From positions 41,531 through 105,530 of the forward strand of contig CAKPFO010000001.1 in assembly GCA_934153805.1 (NCBI GenBank): 64,000 bases of DNA, given 5' to 3'. Each line of letters begins with the position of its first letter. The first letter of the stretch is position 1. The translations under genes were made by a program, and so were the position numbers. This stretch comes from an uncultured Clostridia bacterium. Lineage in GTDB: Bacteria > Bacillota > Clostridia > TANB77 > CAG-508. Shown piece after piece: positions 17,036-27,228 of this stretch. The notes under the pieces were generated by a model that saw only the letters and a program-made list of their open reading frames with translations, ran no database searches and had not been told where the DNA came from.

Positions 17036-18828
17036 AATATTTTGTCAAATTCGTCTCCGTCAATTTTTTCTTTTTCTAGAAGAACTCCGGCTACTGCATG
17101 TAATTTGTCTATATTTGCTCTTAATATTTCTTCTGCTGTCTTGTAACCTTTGTCTACTATTTTCTTTACTTCTTCATCTACTATTGCTGCTGTTTCTTCA
17201 GAATATTCTTTAGATTGAGCAAAGTCTCTTCCTAAGAATACTTCTTCTTGGCCTGAGCCTAGCATTATTGTTCCTAATCTATCACTCATACCATATTTTG
17301 TAACCATATTTCTTGCAATTTTTGTTGCTCTTTCTATATCGTTACTAGCTCCTGTTGAAACATCGTTTAATATTAGTTTTTCTGCTACTCTTCCTCCTAG
17401 TAGTGATACTATATTTTCTTCCATTTCTGTCTTAGACATAAAGTTTTTATCTTCTGTTGGACGATACATTGTATATCCTCCTGCCATTCCTCTTGGAACT
17501 ATAGATATTTGATGTACTGGGTCTTGTGTTGGTAAAAATCTACTTACTACAGCATGACCTGCTTCATGATATGCAACTAATTTGTTTTCTTTTTCGCTTC
17601 TTACTCTTGTTCTCTTTTCTGGTCCCATTGTTACTTTTATCATTGCATCTTCAATTTCTTTCATTCCTATTTCTGGTATATTACGTCTTGCTGCTAATAA
17701 TGCTGCTTCGTTTAATACGTTTTCTAGGTCTGCACCTGCAAATCCTGATGTATTTTTAGCAATTACCTTTAAGTCTACATCTGGTGCTAATCTTTTCTTT
17801 CTGCTATGAACTTCTAGAATTTGCTCTCTTGCTTTTACATCTGGTGAGCCTACCATTATTTGTCTATCAAATCTTCCTGCTCTTAATAGAGCTTTATCTA
17901 ATACATCTGGTCTGTTTGTTGCAGCTAAAACTATAACACCTTCGTTTTCTGCAAATCCATCCATTTCTACTAACAATTGATTTAATGTTTGTTCTCTTTC
18001 GTCATGTCCTCCACCAAGTCCAGCTCCTCTTTGACGTCCTACTGCGTCTATCTCGTCTATGAATATTATACATGGAGCTTTTCTTTTTGCTTCTTCAAAC
18101 AAATCTCTAACTCTTGATGCACCAACACCAACAAACATTTCAACAAAGTCTGAACCACTTATTATAAAGAATGGTACTCCTGCTTCTCCTGCAACAGCTT
18201 TTGCTAAAAGCGTTTTTCCTGTTCCTGGAGGTCCTACTAATAGCACTCCTTTTGGAATTCTTGCTCCCATTTCTGTAAATTTTCTTGGGTTCTTTAAGAA
18301 TTCTACAATTTCTTCTAGTTCTTCTTTTTCTTCATCTACACCGGCTACATCATTAAATGTAATTTTGGCTTTGTCTTGTGGATTAAGCATTCTTGCTTTG
18401 CTTTTTCCAAATGACATTGTTTTGTTTCCACCATTTTGATTTCCATTCATTATAAATAACCAGAAAATTATAAATATAATTAATATTCCAAATGGTGTTA
18501 ATAAGCTTAAACCTATCATTATAATAGATTCAGATTTTTCTGTTACTACTATGCTTTCTGTTTTCATAGCATCGCTTAAGTTTTCCATTAAGTTGTCTAT
18601 ACTTGGTATATTTACAACCTTTGGTACATTCTCATTTTTTAATACTACTTCTGCTTTGCTTCCATCTGAAGAAATTTCTATTTCTTTTACCTCTCCAGCT
18701 TCTATTTTAGATATTAATTGTGAATAAGCAAGCTTATTGTTTTTAACATCTAAAATTGTTGTAAGTAGCACTATGAATATTATTAAGATAATCATCCATA
18801 TTGCTAATGTTTTTATACTATTTTTCAA
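17029..18828 (-). CDS. ftsH: ATP-dependent zinc metalloprotease FtsH
   Basis: Membrane-anchored AAA protease that degrades membrane and regulatory proteins; 599 residues. There are two membrane spans (about 8-25 and 103-127), a Walker A motif GPPGTGKT (199-206), Walker [10 protein letters not shown], the second region of homology [21 protein letters not shown], and zinc site HEAGH (421-425). The start is a TTG at 18828, six bases after GGAGGAG. Length fits the family, but the C-terminal tail is short and ends KIFS, where a tandem repeat has been inserted over the stop codon. The tilS-ftsH order matches many Bacillota, without hpt between them. Confidence 0.98.
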   Translation of the reverse strand: MKNSIKTLAIWMIILIIFIVLLTTILDVKNNKLAYSQLISKIEAGEVKEIEISSDGSKAEVVLKNENVPKVVNIPSIDNLMENLSDAMKTESIVVTEKSESIIMIGLSLLTPFGILIIFIIFWLFIMNGNQNGGNKTMSFGKSKARMLNPQDKAKITFNDVAGVDEEKEELEEIVEFLKNPRKFTEMGARIPKGVLLVGPPGTGKTLLAKAVAGEAGVPFFIISGSDFVEMFVGVGASRVRDLFEEAKRKAPCIIFIDEIDAVGRQRGAGLGGGHDEREQTLNQLLVEMDGFAENEGVIVLAATNRPDVLDKALLRAGRFDRQIMVGSPDVKAREQILEVHSRKKRLAPDVDLKVIAKNTSGFAGADLENVLNEAALLAARRNIPEIGMKEIEDAMIKVTMGPEKRTRVRSEKENKLVAYHEAGHAVVSRFLPTQDPVHQISIVPRGMAGGYTMYRPTEDKNFMSKTEMEENIVSLLGGRVAEKLILNDVSTGASNDIERATKIARNMVTKYGMSDRLGTIMLGSGQEEVFLGRDFAQSKEYSEETAAIVDEEVKKIVDKGYKTAEEILRANIDKLHAVAGVLLEKEKIDGDEFDKIFS

Positions 18829-19017
18829 AATGTTCTCCTCCTTTGTAATCTGGAAATTAGAGGTTAGAAATCTTATATATACTCTAATCTGCCATATTCA
18901 AATTATTTTTCTATTCTTATATAACACATAAATCTATTTAATTCAAGTGTTTTTTATATGACTTTTTCTTTACAAAATTGTCTGTTTAAAAAAGCTCTTA
19001 CGGAAAGTCGTTTAAAG

Positions 19018-20034
19018 CTATATTTGTTTTATAAAAAAAATTTTTCCTTTTTTTACTAGAACTTTTATATTTTTATTTGGGGTTAAAAATTTGTTTCCAA
19101 TATTATTATTGCAAAGTTTTACTATATCTTCTATATGTACTTGCTCTATGTTTTGAGCTGTTCCAAGCACTTTATTAATAGTATATAGTATTAATCTGTT
19201 TTTTATTACTAAATTTAAATTATTAAACTTTTTTAGGTCTAAAATTACAGTACTATTTTCTTCTAAGCCTCTATTCCCTAGCTGTTCTTTAATGCAAATG
19301 TTTTTATATTCTTTTATTACATTTTCTTCTATGTATTTATTTTCATTTGTAGCTATTTTAGATAATCTATTTATGCTTGTAATAATATTTGGATTAAATT
19401 CCTTTTGGATATATGGAATTAGCAAATTTCTTACCTTATTTCTAGTGTAAATATTTTCTTTGTTAGTTTTATCTAACTTAGCATCTAGTTTTTCTTTTTC
19501 ACAATATTCTTCTATTTCTGTTCTAGTACATTCTATTAATGGTCTTATAAATTTATAATCTCTGATTGGCTCTATTCCTTTTAGTCCAGATGTTCCTGCA
19601 CCTCTAATAATATTCATTAATACTGTTTCTGCATTATCATTTGCAGTATGTGCTGTTGCAATTTTATTTGAATTTGTCTTTACTAATACTTCTTCAAAAA
19701 ATGAATACCTTAAGTTTCTCCCAGCTTCTTCTGTTCCAACTTTTTGCTCTCCTGCCATCTTTTGAACATCTGCTTTCTTTACATAGCAATCTATATTATT
19801 CTTTTCGCAAAATTCTTGTACGTATTTTGTTTCTTCATCTGCTTCTTTTCTTATCATATGGTTTATGTGTGCAACTGTTATTCCAAAGTCTAGGTTTGTT
19901 TCTTTTCTTATATTTATAAGTACATTTAATAAAGTCATTGAATCTGGTCCTCCAGACACCCCAACAACTATATTATCTCCATTTTTAATTAAATCATACT
20001 TTGTAATTGTATGCCATACTTTTTGTTGTAGCAT
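19018..20034 (-). CDS. tilS: tRNA(Ile)-lysidine synthase TilS
   Basis: Converts cytidine-34 of tRNA-Ile(CAU) to lysidine with ATP and lysine, so that it reads AUA. The 338-residue protein has the PP-loop motif VSGGPDSMTLLN at about residues 28-39, HINHMIR, and TAHTANDNAETVLMN, followed by RPLIECTRTEIEEYC. At 338 residues it is shorter than B. subtilis-type enzymes (about 470), but the final PNKNIKVLVKKGKIFFI suggests a reduced C-terminal domain. ATG 20034 follows AGGAG. AUA codons are frequent in this AT-rich genome, which makes the enzyme essential (inference). Confidence 0.96.
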   Translation of the reverse strand: MLQQKVWHTITKYDLIKNGDNIVVGVSGGPDSMTLLNVLINIRKETNLDFGITVAHINHMIRKEADEETKYVQEFCEKNNIDCYVKKADVQKMAGEQKVGTEEAGRNLRYSFFEEVLVKTNSNKIATAHTANDNAETVLMNIIRGAGTSGLKGIEPIRDYKFIRPLIECTRTEIEEYCEKEKLDAKLDKTNKENIYTRNKVRNLLIPYIQKEFNPNIITSINRLSKIATNENKYIEENVIKEYKNICIKEQLGNRGLEENSTVILDLKKFNNLNLVIKNRLILYTINKVLGTAQNIEQVHIEDIVKLCNNNIGNKFLTPNKNIKVLVKKGKIFFIKQI

Positions 20035-20072
20035 CTTCTTCTCCTTTTAACTACTATAATTATTATACATTT

Positions 20073-20110
20073 GAGGTTAGAAATTTAAATTTATTCTAAT
20101 TTCTAACCTC
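20073..20110 (-). terminator. Hairpin after dnaB
   Basis: Thirteen-base arms GAGGTTAGAAATT / AATTTCTAACCTC seven bases beyond the dnaB stop. It has a T-run only on the plus strand (CTCTTTTTCTT). A related GAGGTTAGAAAT occurs at 18856, upstream of ftsH. Confidence 0.5.
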
Positions 20111-20116
20111 TTTTTC

Positions 20117-21448
20117 TTATTCTCTATATCTTTCTATATTTGCAAATTTTGTATAATTTCCTAACCATAATAGCTCTACTGTTCCTGTTGAACCTGCACG
20201 GTGCTTTGCAAGTATTACCTCTGCTATATTTTTCTTTTCACTGTCTTCGTTATAATAGTCATCTCTGTATAAAAACATTACGATATCGGCATCTTGCTCT
20301 ATAGCTCCAGATTCACGAAGGTCAGAAAGCATTGGTCTATGGTCTGGACGTTGCTCTACAGCTCTTGATAGCTGTGATAAAGCAACTACTGGTACATTTA
20401 TTTCCTTTGCTAATATTTTTAAAGAACGACTTATTTCTGATATTTCTTGTTCACGTGATGCTCCTCTTTTACCTGATCCTTGTATTAGTTGCAAGTAATC
20501 TATAACCACAAGTCCTATATTTTTTTCTAATTTTAACTTTCTACATTTAGCTCTTATTTCCATTATAGATATACCAGGAGTATCGTCTATAAATATGTTA
20601 GATTCAGAAAGTAAGCCTGAGGCATCTGCAAGTTTTGCCCAGTCTTCATCATCTATTTTACCTGTTCTTACTTTATTACTATCTACCATTGCCTCACTAC
20701 ATAGAATTCTGTTTGCCATTTGTTCTTTAGACATCTCTAAGCTAAATATTGCAACTGGTGTATTTCCTCTTGTTGCTGCATATGTTGCTATGTTTAATGC
20801 AAATGCAGATTTTCCCATGGCAGGTCTTGCAGCTACTAATATAAGCTCTGAACCATGAAGTCCTGCTGTTTTATAGTCTAGGTCCGCAAATCCAGTAGGA
20901 ACACCTGTTATATGTTGTTTTTGATTATATAATTGTTCTAATTGTGTAAATGTGTCTACTAATATATCTTTTATAGATGAATATCCTTTTTGATTTTTAG
21001 ATTGTATTGTATCAAAAATTTTCTTTTCTGCTTGGTCCATTAAAAATTCTACATCTTGTGTTTCATCGTATCCAAGTTTTATAATATCATTTGCAGTTTT
21101 TATTAAATTACGAAGCAATGATTTTTCTTCTACAATTTTTATGTATTTATCAACATTTGCTGTTGTAGGCACTTTGTCTGGAAGTTCAGCCAAATATTCT
21201 AGTCCACCAACAGCTTCTAGTTGTCCCATAGATGCTAGCTCTGACTTTAATGTAATAATGTCTATAGGTTCAGCTCTATTATACAAATTCAAAATTGCAC
21301 TATATATAATTTTATTATCTTCTCTATAAAAATCGTCCTCTTTTAGTACTTCTAGAGCATTTATGATAGCATCTTTATCTGTAAGCATACTGCCTATAAC
21401 CGCTTGTTCAGCCTCTGTGTCATGTGGTGGTACCTTTCCTAGTTCCAT
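20117..21448 (-). CDS. dnaB: Replicative DNA helicase DnaB
   Basis: Hexameric 5'-3' helicase of the replisome (DnaC in B. subtilis naming), 443 residues, the usual length. The N-terminal primase-binding domain starts PPHDTEAEQAVIGSML. The RecA-like domain has Walker A ARPAMGKSAFALN near residue 207, Walker B GLVVIDYLQL near 310, and SQLSRAVEQRPDHRPMLSDL with the arginine-finger region. No intein is present. ATG 21448 follows AAAGGAAG. It lies 15 bases after rplI in the conserved gdpP-rplI-dnaB order. Confidence 0.98.
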   Translation of the reverse strand: MELGKVPPHDTEAEQAVIGSMLTDKDAIINALEVLKEDDFYREDNKIIYSAILNLYNRAEPIDIITLKSELASMGQLEAVGGLEYLAELPDKVPTTANVDKYIKIVEEKSLLRNLIKTANDIIKLGYDETQDVEFLMDQAEKKIFDTIQSKNQKGYSSIKDILVDTFTQLEQLYNQKQHITGVPTGFADLDYKTAGLHGSELILVAARPAMGKSAFALNIATYAATRGNTPVAIFSLEMSKEQMANRILCSEAMVDSNKVRTGKIDDEDWAKLADASGLLSESNIFIDDTPGISIMEIRAKCRKLKLEKNIGLVVIDYLQLIQGSGKRGASREQEISEISRSLKILAKEINVPVVALSQLSRAVEQRPDHRPMLSDLRESGAIEQDADIVMFLYRDDYYNEDSEKKNIAEVILAKHRAGSTGTVELLWLGNYTKFANIERYRE

Positions 21449-21463
21449 TTTTTTACTTCCTTT

Positions 21464-21907
21464 CTAATCAACAACCTGTACTTTTAATTTTGCTGTTACT
21501 CCTTCATATAGTTTAATGTCTACATTTACTGTTCCTAATGTTTTTATTGTTTCTGTTAAAATTATCTTCTTTTTCTCGATTTCTATTCCATGTTGTGCTT
21601 TTAAGTTTTCTGCTATTTCTTTAGAGGTTACTCCGCCAAATATTTTTCCATTTTCTCCTGCTTTTACTTTTATTTGTACAGTTAGCCCTTTTAATTTATC
21701 TGCTATTTTTATTGCTTCTTCTTTTTGTAAGTCTTTTCTATATTGATTTGAATCTTGTTTTGATTTTAAGTTTGTTAAATTTCCTGCATTTGCTTCAACA
21801 GCTAATTTTTTTGGAAATAAATAATTCCTTGCATATCCATCATTGGCATTTATAACTTGGTCTTTTTTTCCGACCCCTTTTATATCTTGTAATAAAATAA
21901 CTTTCAT
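21464..21907 (-). CDS. rplI: 50S ribosomal protein L9
   Basis: Ribosomal protein of the large subunit, 147 residues, with the signature GVGKKDQVINANDGYARNYL in the N-terminal domain, a long connecting helix rich in Lys and Glu, and the C-terminal domain (GENGKIFGGVTSKEIAE). AAGGAGG precedes ATG 21907. It sits between gdpP and dnaB. A foldback element and the gdpP terminator separate it from gdpP, so it probably has its own promoter. Confidence 0.98.
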   Translation of the reverse strand: MKVILLQDIKGVGKKDQVINANDGYARNYLFPKKLAVEANAGNLTNLKSKQDSNQYRKDLQKEEAIKIADKLKGLTVQIKVKAGENGKIFGGVTSKEIAENLKAQHGIEIEKKKIILTETIKTLGTVNVDIKLYEGVTAKLKVQVVD

Positions 21908-21987
21908 CTTATTTACCTCCTTTTTATTCTACTATATTTTACTCTAAAAAGTCGTTATTTTCAAGGTGTTTTGGATAAAATCTTTAA

Positions 21988-22134
21988 GGACATTTGGGGA
22001 CGGGTCACTTTTGTCCGATACATAAAATAGTTTTTTGTTGTAAATTCCTTTATATAAAAAAGAAACATATCATTTTTATCTACTGATATGTTTCTTTTAT
22101 GTAAAGGACAAAAGTGACCCGTCCCCAAATGTCC
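21988..22134. mobile_element. REP/MITE-like element: 29-bp perfect terminal inverted repeats enclosing the gdpP terminator
   Basis: The left arm (21988-22016, GGACATTTGGGGACGGG then TCACTTTTGTCC) and right arm (22106-22134) are exact reverse complements over 29 bases. The element is 147 bases long, has no coding capacity and ends two bases from the gdpP stop codon. The interior contains the terminator at 22058-22098. The arms belong to the GGGGACGGxTC...TTTGTCC type often seen as dispersed palindromes in Clostridia genomes (recollection, not searched). Confidence 0.8.
22058..22098 (-). terminator. Intrinsic terminator of gdpP, inside the foldback element
   Basis: Perfect 15-base arms AAAAGAAACATATCA / TGATATGTTTCTTTT, followed by T-rich sequence on the minus strand. 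Confidence 0.75.
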
Positions 22135-22136
22135 GT

Positions 22137-24170
22137 TTAACTTAAAATTTCTTCAAAATACTCATTTATTTTGTTTATTAGTTCTTGTTTTACCTCTTGT
22201 AAGCTCATTCCCTCTACTTGTGCACCAGCTAGTGTTATATGACCGCCACCACCAAGTTTTTCTAATATTACTTGCACATTTATATCACCTATTGAACGTC
22301 CACTTATGCAAACCTTGTCTCCCAAATTTCCTATTACAAAAGATGCTGTTATTTCATTTATAGTTAATAATTCGTCTGCTGCTTTAGCACAAATAACATT
22401 ACTATTTGTATCATTTTCTTCATATGTTGAAATTCCTATAGTATTATTTATTATTTCTGCTCTAGAAACAATATCTGATATTTTATGATATGTTTCTAAA
22501 TCACTTTGAAACCATTTTTTTACTTTGATAATGTCTATTCCAAATTTTCTTAAAAATGCTGCTGCTTCGAATGTTCTTACACCTGTTTTAAATGTAAAGT
22601 TCTTTGTATCCATCATAATCCCTGCATATAAGCCTTCTGTTTCTAGTGTTGTTAATTCTATATTTTTTTCAGAATATTCTATAAGCTCTGTAACTAATTC
22701 TGATGCAGATGAAGCATACACCTCATGGAAAGTAAGAATTGCGTTTTCTATAAAATCTGTACTTCTTCTATGATGGTCTATAATAACTATTTTGTTTGTT
22801 TTACTTAATAATTCTGGTACCTCTACATAGCTTGTTTTGTGAGTATCTACAACAACAAGTAATGATTCAGTATTAATTAATTCTAGTGCTTTATCTTTTC
22901 TTATTATGCATTGTCTGTATTCTTCCTCTTGTTTTGCTGCTTCTATAAAACTATCTAAGCTCGTTCCAAAAGTTTCGTTTACAACATATGCATCTTTTCC
23001 TATTGTTTTAGCTATACGGTAAACACCAAATCCAGCTCCCATAGCATCCATATCACTATTAGAATGTCCCATTATAATTACATTAGACGCTTCTTGCATT
23101 AACTCTTCTAATGCATGTGATACTATTCTTGCTTTGACCTTAGTCCTTTTTTCCATTTCTTGGGTTCTTCCACCAAAGAATGTGTATTTCCCATTTTTTC
23201 TAATAATTGCTTGGTCTCCACCTCTACCTAAAGCTATGTCTATTGTTGCTTGAGATGTCTTATATTTTTCGTAATTTGAATTTCCTTCATTCGAAATTGC
23301 TATACTTAATGTTGTCTGTATTTTTCCTGGTATACTAATTTCTTTTATCTCATCCAATATGCTAAATTTTTCATCTTCTAGTTTTTTCAAATTTTCTTGT
23401 TCTAGTATAACAACAAAAGTATCTCTGTCTGATTTTACTATTAAGCCTTTATATTTGCTTGCCCAATCATATAGTTTTTTCTCTATTGTTGCTGTAATTA
23501 TTGGTCTATCTTCTGCAGATATTCTTTGCATTATTTCTTCATAATTATCTATCATTATTGTTCCTATACATATTCTAGAATTGTTGTATTTTTCTAAAAG
23601 ATGTATATTTTGAGTGTTATCAACAAAATATAGTGTTGCCATATATTCATTTTCTTTTTTATTGTCTTTCCCCTTTGATTTTACATACTCTCCAAATATC
23701 TCATATATTTTATCTCCGATTACAACTTGTTTATTAATTAGCTCTTTTAGCTCTTGCTTGTTTTCTTCTCTACTATTTTGTATCTCTAGTTTTAACTCTT
23801 TTACTATATCATTTAAATATGTGTTTATATCTATATTAGCAAATTCTTGAATAAATTTTGAACTTTTCCATACTACATTTCCATTTGTTTCTATTACTAT
23901 TAGTGGAAATGGAGAATTTATTAAAGTACTTTTTGCTGCATTGTCTACAGTTAAAGTTAAATCTCTTATATGTTCTGAAAGTTCTGTTTTTCTTTTATTA
24001 TTTGTCCAATATGCATATATTACAATAAGCACAAATATTAATATTGCTGGCATTATAAAGTGAACCTCATAAAAGCACAATGCTATTAGCAATATTGCTA
24101 TTATTACTAAATATATTTTAGTCTTTGATACTAGTTTATCAAACACTCTTATATTATTGTTTTTAGGCAT
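22137..24170 (-). CDS. Cyclic-di-AMP phosphodiesterase GdpP-like (DHH family)
   Basis: Membrane enzyme that hydrolyses c-di-AMP, 677 residues. Two membrane spans (about 17-55) are followed by a PAS-like domain (INSPFPLIVIETNGNVVWKS), a degenerate GGDEF domain (IMIDNYEEIMQRI) and the DHH/DHHA1 phosphodiesterase: MGHSNSDMDAMGAG near residue 352, VVVDTHK, IIDHHRRS and GGGGHITLAGAQ near the C-terminus. These match GdpP motif order, and the length is typical (about 655-660). ATG 24170 follows AGGAGAA. It is upstream of rplI-dnaB, the usual neighbourhood. Confidence 0.95.
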   Translation of the reverse strand: MPKNNNIRVFDKLVSKTKIYLVIIAILLIALCFYEVHFIMPAILIFVLIVIYAYWTNNKRKTELSEHIRDLTLTVDNAAKSTLINSPFPLIVIETNGNVVWKSSKFIQEFANIDINTYLNDIVKELKLEIQNSREENKQELKELINKQVVIGDKIYEIFGEYVKSKGKDNKKENEYMATLYFVDNTQNIHLLEKYNNSRICIGTIMIDNYEEIMQRISAEDRPIITATIEKKLYDWASKYKGLIVKSDRDTFVVILEQENLKKLEDEKFSILDEIKEISIPGKIQTTLSIAISNEGNSNYEKYKTSQATIDIALGRGGDQAIIRKNGKYTFFGGRTQEMEKRTKVKARIVSHALEELMQEASNVIIMGHSNSDMDAMGAGFGVYRIAKTIGKDAYVVNETFGTSLDSFIEAAKQEEEYRQCIIRKDKALELINTESLLVVVDTHKTSYVEVPELLSKTNKIVIIDHHRRSTDFIENAILTFHEVYASSASELVTELIEYSEKNIELTTLETEGLYAGIMMDTKNFTFKTGVRTFEAAAFLRKFGIDIIKVKKWFQSDLETYHKISDIVSRAEIINNTIGISTYEENDTNSNVICAKAADELLTINEITASFVIGNLGDKVCISGRSIGDINVQVILEKLGGGGHITLAGAQVEGMSLQEVKQELINKINEYFEEILS

Positions 24171-24244
24171 AAATTTCTCCTTTTTATTTCTTTTATATCA
24201 CATCTTATTTTACTCTTTTTTGCCTATTTTGTCAAATTTGAAAG

Positions 24245-25537
24245 CTAGTTTGAAATTTTTTTTATAATGTTATCACATTTTAAAGCCACATCATTTTCTA
24301 TATTTTTTGTTAATTTTCTATCTTCCATTAAGATATTTCCATCTACAATTGTTGTACATACATTGCTTCCTTTTACATTATAAACAATCTCTGAGATTAT
24401 ATTATTTACTGGTTTAGTAAGTACTGTATCTAAGTCTAGTATAATTATATCTGCTCTTTTACCTATTTCTATACTGCCAACTTTATCTTCTAAACCTAAA
24501 GTTTTTGCTCCATTTATAGTTGCCATTTTTAAAACCTCATAGGCTGGCAAAAGCTTTGGATTTTCTGTAACACCTTTTTGTAATAATGCTGTATATTTCA
24601 TTGCTTCAAATAGGTCTAAATTGCTTCCACTTCCTTGCCCATCCGTTCCTATAGAAACATTTATGCCATCTTCTATCATTTTGCTTATTTTTGCAATTCC
24701 ACAACCTAATTTTAAATTACTTACTGGACAATGAGCTACGCTAATATCCATACTTTTTAAATTTTCTATATCTTCATTTTCTAGTTTTACACAGTGTGCT
24801 AATATAGTTTTTACATTTTTAAATTCTTGTAATAATACTTGCATAGGCTCTTTATTATAATTATTTTTTATATCTTCTACTTCTTTTTGGTTTTCACAAA
24901 AATGCATATGAATGTGTAAATTGTTTTTCTTCGCAAATTCAATACACTTTTGCACATATTGTAAAGAAGATGTGTATAATCCATGTATTCCAACATTAAA
25001 AGTTAGCTTTGAATTTTTATTTTTGTATTTGTCTATTAGTCTTTGTAATTCTTGTAATCTTTTTTCTCCTGCTTCTACTCCATCTATATCTTGCAGTGTT
25101 CTAGTAGTTTGCAAACGAATTCCTGTTTCTTCCATTGCTTTTATTATTTCATCAGTCATAAAATACATGTCATTTATTGTTGTACAACCTGTTTTTATCA
25201 TCTCTATAAATGATAAATATGATGCATAATAAATATCTTGTTCTTGCAATTTATCTTCCATTGGCCAAATTTTGTCATTTAACCATTCTTGAAGATTATA
25301 CCCATCTAATGTTTCTCTAAATATACTCATAGGTATATGTGCATGTGTATTTATTAGACCTGGCATTACAACCTTTTTCTTTGCATCTATTATTTTTATA
25401 TTTTCATCTAGTTCTTTTAAGTTTTTACCGATATTTTTTATTTGTCCATCTTCTACATATATATCTATTTGTTCTTCTACTTGTTTTCTTGTTTCATCCA
25501 TTGATATTAGTGTTGCATTTTTTATTCCTAATTTCAT
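24245..25537 (-). CDS. Amidohydrolase, MTA/SAH deaminase type
   Basis: Metal-dependent deaminase of the amidohydrolase superfamily, 430 residues, closest in motif pattern to 5'-methylthioadenosine/S-adenosylhomocysteine deaminases. The metal-binding NTHAHIPMS is near residue 64, GIHGLYTSS follows near 183, then HMHFCENQKEVED, ILAHCVKL, and SIGTDGQGSGSNLDLFEAMK with the metal-binding Asp. The end (IGKRADIIILDLD, NVKGSNVCTTIVDGN) is the composite beta-sandwich part. AAAGGA precedes ATG 25537. The exact substrate is inferred from the family only. Confidence 0.88.
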   Translation of the reverse strand: MKLGIKNATLISMDETRKQVEEQIDIYVEDGQIKNIGKNLKELDENIKIIDAKKKVVMPGLINTHAHIPMSIFRETLDGYNLQEWLNDKIWPMEDKLQEQDIYYASYLSFIEMIKTGCTTINDMYFMTDEIIKAMEETGIRLQTTRTLQDIDGVEAGEKRLQELQRLIDKYKNKNSKLTFNVGIHGLYTSSLQYVQKCIEFAKKNNLHIHMHFCENQKEVEDIKNNYNKEPMQVLLQEFKNVKTILAHCVKLENEDIENLKSMDISVAHCPVSNLKLGCGIAKISKMIEDGINVSIGTDGQGSGSNLDLFEAMKYTALLQKGVTENPKLLPAYEVLKMATINGAKTLGLEDKVGSIEIGKRADIIILDLDTVLTKPVNNIISEIVYNVKGSNVCTTIVDGNILMEDRKLTKNIENDVALKCDNIIKKISN

Positions 25538-25640
25538 TCTAAATCACATTCCTTTCATTTTTATTATTTTCTCTATTTCTACTTATATAATACATTACAT
25601 CATATTAGTTTTCAATGTTTTTTTAGAATATAATTGATTT

Positions 25641-25838
25641 CATAGTTATAATAAGATAAATATAAGATTAGAATGTAGTGACGAATGCGCATGGAAAAAT
25701 TTTAGAAATTCTACGATATTTTATGGAAAGAGTTCATTTTTAATGGAAGGGTGCCATAAAATGAGGTAGAATTTCTTAAATTTTGTAATAAGCCGAGGAA
25801 TGAAATGATAATCTTATATTTATTTTATTATAACTATG
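25641..25838. mobile_element. 198-bp foldback element with 30-bp terminal inverted repeats
   Basis: The ends CATAGTTATAATAAGATAAA (25641 onward) and the reverse complement at 25809-25838 match at 29 of 30 positions. Inside are further nested arms: AGAAATTCTAC with GTAGAATTTCT and ATTTTATGG with CCATAAAAT. Almost the whole element can fold on itself and no reading frame of note is present. It lies in a 363-base gap between two minus-strand genes. A MITE is the best reading; a structured RNA is possible. No target-site duplication is obvious. Confidence 0.7.
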
Positions 25839-25900
25839 CTACTTTTTAAGTAAACAATTAAATGAGTTAGAAATATTTACTTTTCTAACTCATTTAATTT

Positions 25901-27109
25901 CTATTTTTCAAAAGATAATATAAAATCTGTATTTTCTTGTAATCTCATTACAAAGTTCTTTTCTCTTTTTTCTGCTACTGAACTATATCCATCTTTATAA
26001 GGTACATTTATAACATAATTTTGACCTTGCTCTTGTATAGTTATCTTCCCTAGCACATTATATTCAAAAAATGTTTCCTTTGCATAATTTTCAAATTGTT
26101 CTAATGTTGCAAAATTTGAACTTTTAAATTGAGAATCTAACAAGTTATATACACTCTCATATTCTTTATCATCAATTAGTTGATATACTCTTTTAATATT
26201 CTCTTCTACTTTCTCTGTTGGGCTTAATGCTAAATATTTGTTTAAATATTCTTCATTTTCCTTATTATCTTCTTGTATTTCTATTGTATAATCTGTATAT
26301 TTATATTCTTTAATTATATATGTTTTACCATATGTATCTACTATTGTATATTGCGTGCTATTGTCACTTGCCTTTACACTACTTTCTACTATTGCTGTGT
26401 CTGATAATTTTTCTTTATTATTTTCTATATATTTTTTATATTTATTTATGTCATTACCAAATTTTTGCGATTTATAGCCTTTTTCTAATATTGTAAATGC
26501 TACTTCTGGTTTTGTTAATTCTAGTTGCAAATAACTATAGAAATACTTACTCATTACTTGCTCATTTGATAAATCTTTATCTTCTATTTTATTATAGTCA
26601 TTGCTTTTTATTTCTATACTTTGTAGATACTTTGTATCTACATTATTTTCTTTAGCATTTTTATATTCTGTTTCTGTAGATTTTCTTATATTATAAGATT
26701 TAGTAATATAATCAACATTTATTACAAAATATACATTCTTATCATCTAATGTTGTTTCTGCAAAATATGTTGTATCATTTATTCTTTCTATTTTATAGAT
26801 TTGTTCAATTTTAAGATAATATACCTCGTCAAACTTTTCCGTTTTTTCTTCTTTTTCTAATATTGCCGCTAATTTTTCTTCATTTGATTCATTACTATAT
26901 TCTATATAATTTTCTATACATTTTTGAATTATAACATATCCTTTATACGATGTTTCTTCACGAATGTCTAGTATATCTTCATTTGAAACTTCAGAATCAA
27001 GATTTCTTATTTCTTCATCTTTTAATTTTGGAAGTAATATGACTATTGACAATGTTGTAATTATTATCAATATTATTAGTAGTATTATTAATATTTTCAT
27101 TTTTTTCAT
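25901..27109 (-). CDS. Membrane-anchored protein with NTF2-like regions, last gene of the T4SS-like block
   Basis: About 402 residues from ATG 27109 (MKKMKILII). One membrane span lies at residues 4-24, and the remainder is predicted extracellular, rich in Lys, Glu, Asn and Tyr. Two regions look like NTF2-fold modules: around YFYSYLQLELTKPEVAFTIL, and near the C-terminus RVYQLIDDKEYESVYNLLDS with ATLEQFENYAKETF. This pattern (membrane anchor plus two NTF2-like domains) recalls TcpC/VirB8 proteins of Gram-positive conjugation systems, but there is no strong motif. It lies 120 bases after the hydrolase gene. Function unknown. Confidence 0.6.
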   Translation of the reverse strand: MKKMKILIILLIILIIITTLSIVILLPKLKDEEIRNLDSEVSNEDILDIREETSYKGYVIIQKCIENYIEYSNESNEEKLAAILEKEEKTEKFDEVYYLKIEQIYKIERINDTTYFAETTLDDKNVYFVINVDYITKSYNIRKSTETEYKNAKENNVDTKYLQSIEIKSNDYNKIEDKDLSNEQVMSKYFYSYLQLELTKPEVAFTILEKGYKSQKFGNDINKYKKYIENNKEKLSDTAIVESSVKASDNSTQYTIVDTYGKTYIIKEYKYTDYTIEIQEDNKENEEYLNKYLALSPTEKVEENIKRVYQLIDDKEYESVYNLLDSQFKSSNFATLEQFENYAKETFFEYNVLGKITIQEQGQNYVINVPYKDGYSSVAEKREKNFVMRLQENTDFILSFEK

Positions 27110-27181
27110 TCTTAATACCGCTTCTTTCCAAGGATGTTTTTGCATTCCTTTTTTATAAAATTTTTGAGATTATAAAGTTTT

Positions 27182-27200
27182 GGGCGATTGCTAATCGCCC
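27182..27200 (-). other. Compact G+C-rich hairpin between the hydrolase gene and its downstream neighbour
   Basis: GGGCGATT-GCT-AATCGCCC, 28 bases after the hydrolase stop. No T-run follows on the minus strand, so it may be an RNA stability or processing element rather than a terminator. On the plus strand it is followed by TTATTATATT. Confidence 0.5.
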
Positions 27201-27228
27201 TTATTATATTATTCTTTATACATATATA

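Noticed and set aside
27182..27200. The hairpin as the terminator of the hydrolase gene
   Set aside because: No T-run follows on the minus strand; kept only as a structural element.
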